Of a stretch of 64,000 nt of DNA, positions 54,814 to 64,000 are shown in pieces (the stretch's first letter is position 1; the number at the start of each line of letters is the position of its first letter). The translations under genes and the position numbers were made by a program. The stretch spans positions 1 through 64,000 of the forward strand of contig JAQGEQ010000054.1 in NCBI GenBank assembly GCA_034620365.1, read 5' to 3'. The stretch comes from Pegea sp. RAD2-039 (taxonomy: Eukaryota; Chordata; Thaliacea; Salpida; Salpidae). The notes under the pieces are model-generated. The model saw only the letters and a list, made by a program, of their open reading frames with translations, was not told the DNA's origin and did no database searches.

Positions 54814-57182
54814 TTTTCAAATTGTTATTCCAATTTTCCCGAACTATGAAATTTTGATGTCTTTAAATTGAAATTTATTAAAAACTTTAAAAACAATGTT
54901 GTTGAAAACAATTTTTCAAGTTTTCAAACAACAGACTATTTGTTAGATGATTTTGAGGCCTAATCTTTAGATAATACAAACTTAGTTTTAGTTAAGTGAT
55001 TCACAAAAGTACCAAATAAATTTAGTTTTTCTCTAAATTTTTAAAACACAATTATTTTCGCTGAAACAATTTTTCAAACACAAATAATCTAATCAATACT
55101 TGCTAAAGAGTAACTTTAAAATAAATCTAAATTTTCAATCATTTAAATTTCTTTATGAGTTATAACAAAAACATATCTTCAATTCTTCATGCTAAGTATC
55201 ATGTTAAAAACTCTTTTAAAAATACGTAGAATTCTACTTTTATATCTATGAAATAAAAGGTTAACTAAAAAAGCAAGACTATTTCGTCTAGACTGAAACT
55301 ACAGCTTGTAAAATTGAGAATTTGCGCCGCACTAAGGCAGGTTCCATTAATCTTAAAAGCATTTAAAAATCAAGCTTTCTGGTCACTCTATAAGATTAGT
55401 TTCTATTATTACAATTTGAGTAATTACAATTTGATTTATTTACATTTCTTCATTAAACTTTAAAACCAAAAAATAGATCAATGAAAGATAACTTTTCTAT
55501 AAATCTATACTTTACAAGTTTTGATCTCAAAACTGTTTTAGTTAAAATCATCTTATCGTCTTGCTTCAACATCGTAAATGATCTTTTAGACATTGTATAC
55601 GCTTTCTTTTAATCATTCAGCTCAACCGCATTTTTCAATCACTTTGTTATTGACTTTCGTAGAGCGTTTAATAAATAAGTAAATGCTACTTCATGCGGCG
55701 AGCCACATATTGCAATTGAGCTCTAAATGGAGGAAAATTTCGATTAACCTACACATATATGCCGAGGATTACAAGCTTAAATACCTGCGTAATAACCACA
55801 ATAAATAGCTTTAAGTGATCTTTTCTATTACGAAATGTCTAAAATAAAAAAAGAAATAAAATTACAAATACAAATGTAAGTCTTAATAAAATTCTAAGCT
55901 ACAACTGAAGTGCCTTCAATTGATTAATACTAGTTACCCTATAAAAAAGATTACATCTTGTATTTATAGAACTTTTTATTGATTTTACTGAATGCTTTAT
56001 TTTCTTGATATAAAGCAATTAGTTTAATTTCTAATGGCTTGTACTTGTACTTAGCTTTCCTAATAATTTTATTTAACTAACTTAGTATGTTCACTACAAA
56101 ATATGAATTCTGCTTTTTAGGTGATATCAAAACTGAGAAATTGTTTTTGTTCGATTATTCTTTATATCTAAACTTAAAAAATTTGACCTTTTAAAAATAG
56201 ATCATCTTATTTTTAAACTGGTTCCTACTTGCTGGGCCGATAAAACTGTTCACTGGCTTGTAAATAAGTATTTTTTCCTCAAAACAAAAATATGATAATT
56301 AGAAATCACTATTTTTATTTATTTTTACTTCAATGACTACCAATAAGGATTAGTTATAACTAATACATATTGAGTTGCTTATATATTTGAAATTAATTAA
56401 TTTACGTACAATCTAGAGATAAATCAAAATGTTCGAATAAAGCTAATTAACAACTAATTAAGTTTCTGGGTATGTTTTTTTATTTCATTAAATAAACTCA
56501 GTTGAAACGTAAATAAAATTATTTATTGTGAAAAAGAATATTAAAATATTAAAAATAATTTATTATCTTCCGATTTAGAATATCTTGAATATTTTTTCTC
56601 CAAATTTCATGAAAATAATTAAACCATAATTTGTAAATTTAATATAATAAATTGTGATTTTTTCAATTTAAAATTGAAAAATTATTCATGAATTTTTTAC
56701 CGAATGAAAAAGATATTCAATTAACAATTTTTCTTTGTAAGTAACTTGATTTTTAAGCAAAAGTAGAAATATTTAAAAAGTCTTTTTGTAAAAATTTGGA
56801 AATCAAAATCTCATCATTAAAGTTTAAAATAAAGATATCTAATTCTATTTATAGTTTATATATACTTTGGCTATATTTGTTTTTATAATCATTCTTGGCT
56901 TTTTAATAAGTTTTTTTCTATTTTAAAATCTTACTTTTACATTAAAGCTTTTATTTTCTGTTAACTAAATCAAAACAATATTTTTAAATTTATTATAAAA
57001 AAAATTAAATGATGAAATATCTTTTGTGTCTCTTGCAGTGTCCTTGTCTTGTTTATTATCTGTTGAGCATTTATCTGATTTCAAAACTTATATAAATCTG
57101 ATTGAAGCAATCAATGGTCTGCAATTGCTACAATAAATAGTTTTTATAATTCATTCATCGATTATTAATATCTGTTTGAAAT
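54814..57182. other. AT-rich spacer, no gene seen
   Basis: This is the upstream region of the thioester gene. No frame above background and no RNA gene were recognised. Confidence 0.6.
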
Positions 57183-58075
57183 ATGGGTAATTTATGTGTA
57201 AGTATTAAAGTTTTCAAACTATTCAGTTTAAAATAAAACTAATGACATCACGACGCCTGTCGCGCCCAAATATCGCTTTTTATCAAATAACTTTAAATGT
57301 TATTACATTTTTTGAGTTAAAATATTTAATAATGTAGAGACTGTTATTTATTTATTAATTTCCTCATAATATTTTTCTCCCAGATTCGTATAAAATGTTA
57401 TAAATTTATAACCTTTATATTCTAATAACATAAGCTTATTCAAACTTAAAATTTTATGTGATTTTTGCAATCTTTTTTTAACTATTTGGAATCATTTGAA
57501 ATCAAAATATTCAGTGTGGTGGAAATAAAGATGATTCCAAACTATTTAGAAGCAAATCTTTTGTTGCTCATACTTACACCACAGGTCTTTATAATTATTT
57601 ATAAAATTTGAAAGTAAAAACAAAAATGGCTCACTTTATTATTTGTTAAATTGTATTTTTCAACAAACTTTTTGATGTTAGAAAAAATCTCTGAATAGTT
57701 TTTATCATTAGAGATTTATGAATATGGTCCAACAGAGGTTCATGTCCGTCCGGTTGTTCCTGTTACAACTATCATTTACTATGAAAAGGTTTAAAATCTT
57801 TTATTTTTTTTATAAAAGTAGCAAAGAAAATCAACTTTAAAAATTTAATGTTCGATATAAACACCAAAAAACTTTGTGTTTTATCAGAATGATCTAGAAA
57901 ACATAAAAGATCAAGCTCCAGTAGATGCAGATGCTCCAAACGTTAGTGTCCCCATGTTTTTTAAGGTCTTAAATTAAAAAACTTTCTTTTGTAGGACAAC
58001 ACAAGCTCAAAAAGTAAAGGTTTATCTGAACTTGAGGAAGATGAATCTACAAATACCGATTCTGATGATTTATAG
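57183..58075 (+). CDS. Small acidic protein with acylation-type N-terminus, unrecognised (4 exons)
   Basis: Exons: 57183-57197, 57699-57788, 57888-57941 and 57995-58075, all phase 0 with GT-AG ends, giving 79 aa. The first 15-nt exon encodes MGNLC, a classic Gly2 N-myristoylation plus Cys5 palmitoylation start, which suggests a membrane-tethered protein. The middle is EIYEYGPTEVHVRPVVPVTT then IIYYEK. The tail is acidic and Ser-rich (LEEDESTNTDSDDL). No known family was recognised and no function is proposed. The weak points are the tiny first exon and the exon 2 acceptor; a donor inside codon 2 (ATGG, then GTAATT) would give another in-frame N-terminus. The protein-like composition of exons 2-4 in very AT-rich DNA supports it. 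Confidence 0.5.
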
Positions 58076-58630
58076 ATGAAAATATTCTTGAGTTTATATT
58101 TTAAGATCTTGCATGAATTAGATAAATTTTGATGTTTCAACTCAAGTGTCATTCAGTTCAATTAAAGAATTTTTGATTAAAAATTTTTACAGAATAAAAA
58201 AAGAAGAAACCATTTTGAAAGTGTTATCAGCAAAATCCTGAATTTATATTTTAAAGTTTCTTGGCTACAGAATTGTCTGTATGTAAATTAATTGTTAAAA
58301 CTTTTAAATTCTTACGAACAATTTTTGTGATTTGAAGAATATTCTGAAGTGGCTACAATTAAAAGATTTTTCAAATTTTCATTTTGCATATAACAAATTT
58401 GAGAAGAAAAAATAAACCACCAAAAAGTTCTTTATTTACTTCAAAATATGTTTGAGTCTTATAAAATTCAAAATTACATTGACAGAAGGGAAATCTGCAG
58501 ATTATAGATATCGAGTCCTTAAGATGATAGAACTTCAATTATTTAATTAAATGCAAGATGAAAACACCAATCGAAAAATAACTGCTAAAATCTGATGAAA
58601 ATATAATTCAATAAATCGTTGTTGATTTTA

Positions 58631-58891
58631 ATGACGTCATCATCTTTAACTGATTCAAAAGAACCAAATGAAAATAATGAAAAAAATTTCAAAGAGTTTG
58701 AAAAGCTCCACAAAAGACCCAGTGATCTTCAGCCTCTTAAACGAGGAGTAAACAAATATTTTAACAACAATTATCAGCTGAAATACATTTGAAATTCTTC
58801 GACAAATTTCAACAAACGTAATTTCTTGCAGTTTCAGTTTTCTGTGTCGTTTTTTGAGATGTCAACTGAATTTTCACTGTTTCCAACTTGA
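58631..58891 (+). CDS. Possible two-exon micro-protein, 58 aa
   Basis: Exon 1 (58631-58747) encodes MTSSSLTDSKEPNENNEKNF, then KEFEKLHKRPSDLQPLKRG. A GTAAAC donor and a TTGCAG acceptor join it in phase 0 to 58832-58891 (FQFSVSFFEMSTEF), followed by a stop. It starts on a TGACGTCA palindrome, like other coding segments here. It is hydrophilic with no recognised domain. It could instead be part of the 3' region of the gene at 57183 or chance. Confidence 0.3.
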
Positions 58892-59194
58892 TTTGTCTCT
58901 AAAAAACGATCAAACTTTTTTGTGTATCTGCAAAATATTTTCAATTTTTTAGAAGTCTTTAGAAGGCTAAATTTATTTAGAGAAAGATTTAAAAATCATT
59001 ATAAAGATAAAAAAAGTTATAAGAAAAAGTTTAAATTTGAAAAGTTTTTAGTAAAGCTGAAATTATTTCAAATAAAAGATTTTCAATATAAAAGAGCTAC
59101 GAAATTAGAATAAAAAGTTTGAGATTTTTCATAAATTTTTCTTAAAATGAAATTATTTAATCAAATCATGCTTTGAAAGTAAATTAAACAAAAG

Positions 59195-60508
59195 CTACTT
59201 GATACTGTCGTTATGTTTCTTGTAATCCATAACTGTGTTGGCAGGTAGTGACAAGACTCTGCTGAGAATGTCCCGGATGCGATTAGTGACTTGAGTATCA
59301 TTTGCAGTTTTGTTCCAGATTGCGATAAAATCCTCCTGAAGCAGATTAAGAAGAAATGGAGCCATCACGAGTTGTTTGAATAGAAAAAATATTTTCAGCA
59401 GCAAAAAGTTGACTAAATATTTCAAATTTTATTTACAAACTTTATAAAAGTCTAAAAATATTACAAATTGATTCCACTAAAAGTGAGCATGACGCTACCT
59501 GGAAACGAATTGAAACAACCGCTCCACATATTTCGTCGCCCACAGTAAACTGCTCCCCCAGAATTGCCAACACTAAATTTTCCCAACAACGAGCAATTAC
59601 TCCTTTTCGGAGGCGCAAAACCCAACGACCTCCGCATTTGTTCGCTTCATCCTAAATTACATAAAAAAAAATTGCAAAATAATCACCAAAAGCTTCGTTC
59701 TGTTTTACCTCCCATAATGGTTTAATGCCATGCTTAAAAAGATGAATATCATTGTGATTAGGAAGCTCAGTTACTGGCTTCATGTGACTATACAACTTCC
59801 AGAACTGTTCAACCTTTTAATATGATATTAGTGGAAAAAATTGATTGAAATTTTATATCTTACAGTACAGAATGTTCCAATGACCTTCATGGTCTTTTCA
59901 AACGCTGCTGCATCCACGTTTTTGCCAGAGGGTCTTTTAGAAAACCAAAAACAATATGGATATTGTAGTTGGTGTTCGTTAGGACCAGGTTTAATAGGTA
60001 AGTGGTTGTTGGTGTCAATATTTTCAGTTTGTTCTTCTTTCACTGATTTCAGTTCATTTTGTAAACTAGAAGTAAATTTTTTTTTGTGGGAAATAATAAT
60101 TATTGAAATTGTCAAATAAATTTCTTAATTTTTTTTAAATTATAATAAATTGTTTTATGATATAACAGCAAATATAATTGTTAAGATAATTAATTCAGTA
60201 AAATAAGAAAGATAAATGTTTGAAAGATATAAATAGTTAAAAAAGATTTTAAGTTATAAAAATTTATATATTTTCAAAAACTATATATCTAACATATAAA
60301 AACTATAACAAACTATTTCTATAAATAAATTATAATTACTTTAATTAAAGATTTTTTATTAAATTAGCAGATAAACTTGATTTTAGACAGAAGATAAATC
60401 TTAATAATTAATTTTATTTTTCAGAAGTTTTATTTTAAAAATCTTGAAAAAAATAGAAAATAAATTGTAATAAAAAATAGAAACTGACGAGTTGAAATTG
60501 TTGCTCAT
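59195..60508 (-). CDS. EIF4E2: Cap-binding repressor 4E-HP (eIF4E2), 5 exons
   Basis: An eIF4E homologue that binds the mRNA cap but represses initiation through partners such as GIGYF. Exons: 60508-60489 (20 nt), 60065-59864, 59813-59709, 59651-59499 and 59335-59195, giving 206 aa. The start MSNNFNSLQNE resembles the human MNNKFDALKDD start, which supports the tiny first exon with a GTCAGT donor. Family blocks: PGPNEHQLQY then FWFSKRPSG, IGTFCTVEQFWKLYSHM, IKPLWEDEANKCGGRWVLRL, ARCWENLVLAILGEQF, EEICGAVVS-like GDEICGAVVSIRFQ, DFIAIWNKTA and DYKKHNDSIK. The cap-stacking aromatic in FWYSRR is Phe48 here; Trp108 is kept. The protein ends right after the conserved SIK and lacks the short vertebrate C-terminal tail. 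Confidence 0.95.
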
Positions 60509-63500
60509 CTTTTGGATAATTCAAAAATTGACAAATATATGAAATAATTTGGATAAACCCAGAGGCAATAAATACAAAATTTTAGCACTTAAAATTAGTA
60601 CTTTTTTTCTATAAAAAAAATAATCTTTAAAAAGGAAAAAAGTTGAACTTTTAATGAAAATTAAACATAACAATTTAAAAGCGATCTTTAAAGTATAAAA
60701 TAAAAATATATAATTTGAATATGATTGCTAATAAATAAAATTGGAAGTAATAAATCAAATATTGATAATAATTAATATAATAAGAACAATTAAAACTAAA
60801 TTAAGACTACTTTATCAAACTTTCTAAAAAAGTATCAATCTTTAAAATTAACATTTATTTCATAAAACTTTTTCAAGTTCAAGTCAGCATAAATTTTTAT
60901 TTAGATAATTCAATGTTAATTTCAACTTATAATCAATTTAAACCAACAAAAAAATAAATTCAAGTTTTAAAATAAATAAGTTAAGACCAAAAACCAATTT
61001 GAAGAAAACAATTCATTTTGAGATAATTAAAAAAATCAAATCAAAAAGTTTTTTATAACTTCTAATTTATTTAATTCTAATCAACTTTAATTTAATGAAT
61101 ATTATACACTTAAAATAACCAATGTTAAAATTTATGTTTAATTAAAAGTAATTATTAATACTTCACAAGCTAAATTTAGAAATTGAATGAATTCAAATTA
61201 TAAAAATCTCAATTAAACTCATAAAATTGGTATAAAATAACTGTTGAAAATAAAAATATAAAAAATTAGTTTCTATAAACAATATAAATTTTTAGATAAC
61301 TTTAAATTTTTTACAATTTTTTCCATTTATATCATGTTTGATTATTTACTTATTTGGTTTTTTTACTATATGCAAAAAAAATTATGACAAAATTTGAAAG
61401 CTTGAAAATATCAGAAAACAAAAATAAATTTTTAATTCAGAAATTTAAAGTTTCAGTTTTTAACAATATTATGTTAGAGAAAATTATTATTAAGTTTTAT
61501 ATAATCTAATAAAAAAGAATTTTTTATTATTTAAAGCATAATATACTAAAAAAATGAAATTTTATGAATCATAATTTCATTAGCCTACTTAATAGTAAAA
61601 CAAAAACTGAAATCTTTAAATTAATTTACTTTTAAAACTTTAGAAAATAAACTATTTTAAACTTATTTTAATAAGAATATATTAACATTTTCGACCAATT
61701 AACGTTGAAACTGGATACAAGACAAATTAATTAAAAAAATCATTAAATATTAAAAAATTAAACTTTATTAGATGAAACAGAAATTAGTTTTAATAATTTA
61801 ATCAAAATTGTATTAGTTTTTATTAACTTAAACTATATCTGTTTAAAAAATTTATTCCATAATTGAAGTCATATAAACCAAAAACAATAAATTGAAGATA
61901 AAATTTTCTTTATGACATTTAAAACTTTGACTCAATCTAAACAAACTGAAAGAAAAAATTTGGTACTTGAAATAACCATCTGAGATATGACGCATGCATC
62001 AGAGACATTTTAATTTTGTCGGGGAAAATGGACTTAAACTTTTATAAAGCTGAATTATAACGTGCTAAATAAGATACATCTACTGTTGGATGTTCTAAAG
62101 ATTTTTCAAATTTTTTATTAAAGAATTTTTGTAAAGATTTTATTGTCTTTGTAAGAAATATATGAGCATTCATGTTTAGCTTTAATTCACACCAGTATTG
62201 TCCAAGTTTGAAATCCTATTTTTCATTTATTTTTCCCAAAATTTTTTCACTCACTACTGCTAAACTATATAAGTCCTTGTTTCCATTTTAGTGGATTTCC
62301 ACATGATACTATTTGGAGCACTTCTGAAGCTTATCTTGCCATCATATCTAAAAAATATTATCATTAACTTTGCAGTTAAATGATAGAATTAATAGAAATC
62401 TTTTCAAATAGTCAGTTGTTTGCAACAAATTCTCTTATTCTGTAAATTAGTTCCCATAAAGTCTACTTTTTTTCCATAAACTAATTAGTTGTAAGAAGTT
62501 ATTTGAATTTCTTACAATTAAGAATTTGTAAGAAACTAAAGAAGCCCTTAGTTTAAAAAATTGAATATTTAACTTTCTTCAAACTCCGAAAATATTTTGT
62601 TTCTGTAATGATAACTCTTATTTTACCAAGTATCAATAACTATCCTACTGCTTGGCTATATTTTAACACAAGCTAGATTTTATATCAGATTTCATCAGGC
62701 TATAATGTTATAAAAAGCTTTAAGGATTCAACCAAAAAATGATTATAAAAACTTTTAAAATAGTTTAAATAGATGTTATATGTGAGAATGTGTGTTAGCG
62801 AGAGGTGCTCTTTTCAGGTACCATCCTTCGCATTTATTGAAATAAATAAATATCAGTCTCAAGAACACCTATATATCTAGATTGTGCCAGATTTTAGAAT
62901 TTTCTAAATCTTTTTATCAAAACTAACTGATGAGTTAACATTCACCTTTTGTTAAGCAAAGCTACAATTATTATCATACAAATGCCGAAGAGAAATTTAA
63001 AAGTAACTTTTAAATTTAAAAAGTCAAATAATTGAAATGTATCTTAGATTTTGATGGCATTTAAAAAGAAATTTCGACCCAAGGCTGAAAGTTTATTACC
63101 TTTGCCTTACATTTGTATAATTTTCGTAATCACTTTATTGTACTTAAATTATTTATTTCAGTGTAAACGATAGTTTAATTGAAAGAAAATTACTAAATTA
63201 TCGACTAAATAAGTACTTGTAAGTCGCTCACAACTAAATCTTCTTAGAGGATTTATATGATGGATTCAACAAATATTAACTAAAAAATTGTGCTAACTTC
63301 AATTAATTTCATTTAAATACAAACTTGTAAGATTTTGTTGTATTTGAAAATAACTAAAGTTTAAATAATTGTTCAAAAACTTTATCTCAAAAAATCTCTA
63401 CATCTAGTTTCTAGTGATATTTTAATGTTTATCGTGATTATAGGTGATGATCGCCACAAAACGTCATTTTGAGAAAATTTAGGGAAGTTTTGTTTTGCAA

Positions 63501-63841
63501 AACTAGTTTAAGAACCTGTTTGAGAGGTTACTAAAAGAAAGTTAATAAATTTTTATGTTTAAAACTAAACTTTGTAAATACAAATAAGTAAAATCAGAGT
63601 TGGGTTTGAACTTTTTCTTCATTAACTAAATATTCCATTAGATTCTGTATTCAAAATTTCAACTACTGAGCTTACTGAACATTTCAGCTATCTTAAAGAT
63701 TTAATATTAACAAAATTATAACCCAGTTTCTTTCCTTAAATCTTCTAAATTGAAACTCTTCAATACCCTAAAAGACATGTTTATGAGTAACTATTATATT
63801 GAAACTGAATCCACTAAAACTATAAACAATTTTATTTGTAT
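60509..63841. other. Extremely AT-rich spacer
   Basis: Mostly A/T homopolymer-like sequence up to about 61980. A slightly richer stretch lies at 61980-62060. The LINE tail fragment at 62772 is the only recognised element. No gene was seen. Confidence 0.6.
62772..62853 (+). mobile_element. LINE 3'-end fragment
   Basis: It contains TGTGAGAATGTGTGTTAGCG, AGAGGTGCTCTTTTCAGG and TACCATCCTTCGC, ending in an AAATAAATAAAT tail. This is the last about 80 bp of the LINE family seen at 36, 13141, 25436 and 43138. Confidence 0.85.
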
Positions 63842-63964
63842 TTAACGTTGAGAGAAAAAAGGTAAAGTTGTTACCAGCTCATCTAGTTTAGACAAAAATA
63901 GTTCACTATCGATGGAATTACTGAGGTCTACTAAAGGATTTCGGACAGCATAACTGACATAAAC
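63842..63964 (-). CDS. TRAPPC1: TRAPPC1 (Bet5), last coding exon, gene cut by the window edge
   Basis: TRAPPC1 is a small longin-fold core subunit of the TRAPP tethering complexes (ER-Golgi traffic, Rab1 GEF). Only the final 41-codon exon is inside the window. VYVSYAVRNPLVDLSNSI then DSELFLSKLDELVTTLPFFS matches the human ending (YVELVVKNPL, VQSELFRSRLDSYV, RSLPFFS) in order and spacing. A CTACAG acceptor lies just right of 63964 and the TAA is at 63842-63844. Upstream exons lie beyond 64000. Confidence 0.85.
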   Translation of the reverse strand, partial: VYVSYAVRNPLVDLSNSIDSELFLSKLDELVTTLPFFSQR

Positions 63965-64000
63965 CTGTAGATAAACATCATAATAAATAAAAAATAGAAT

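Noticed and set aside
58922-59113. 63-codon Lys/Phe-rich frame
   Set aside because: Its composition is that of AT-rich spacer. No start context or homology was seen.

Overview
The window is nuclear DNA of a small-genome animal. It is AT-rich (roughly 70%, more in the spacers). Genes have many short GT-AG introns, often 45-60 nt. The gene set is animal: paired fatty-acid-binding proteins, MAK/CILK1 kinase, TTLL1, syntaxin-16, chondroitin synthase, dymeclin, a thioester (alpha-2-macroglobulin family) protein, 4E-HP and TRAPPC1. The RT-type LINE copies have short A/T-repeat tails. The sequence alone does not fix the phylum. Compact lophotrochozoan-type invertebrates (flatworm, rotifer, bryozoan and similar) would fit, but this is inference. 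I built the exon models by hand from reading frame, splice sites and recalled family similarity. No transcript or database check was possible.

Layout. 1-0.9 kb: 3' piece of a LINE running into a long AAT microsatellite. 2.2-4.6 kb: two divergent FABP paralogs with identical exon sizes. 6.2-10.5 kb (-): 12-exon MAK/CILK1-type ciliary kinase. 13.0-17.2 kb (+): TTLL1, whose first intron is filled by an antisense LINE. 17.8-22.1 kb (-): acyl-CoA oxidase, with one 1.8-kb intron made of about 64 copies of a 28-bp minisatellite. 23.4-24.3 kb (-): intronless syntaxin-16. 25.4-26.3 kb: another LINE copy. 28.7-30.0 kb (+): REXO1-like exonuclease-fold gene that has lost catalytic acids. 31.4-35.1 kb (+): chondroitin sulfate synthase. 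38.8-40.9 kb (+): dymeclin with one intron. 41.6-54.8 kb (-): 35-exon secreted thioester protein with an unusual C-terminal thrombospondin-like plus LamG/pentraxin-like tail. One of its introns holds exactly 36 copies of a 70-bp minisatellite belonging to a dispersed element. 57.2-58.9 kb: one or two small unrecognised genes. 59.2-60.5 kb (-): 4E-HP (eIF4E2). 63.8-64.0 kb (-): last exon of TRAPPC1.

The genes are not an operon and share no single pathway. MAK and TTLL1, both cilium/microtubule genes, are divergent neighbours. Syntaxin-16, dymeclin, the chondroitin synthase and TRAPPC1 all act in the Golgi/secretory route, but they are scattered. The most unusual items are the thioester-LamG protein, the two minisatellite-filled introns, the dispersed element with a zero-indel 70-bp array, and a strong excess of the palindrome TGACGTCA inside genes.
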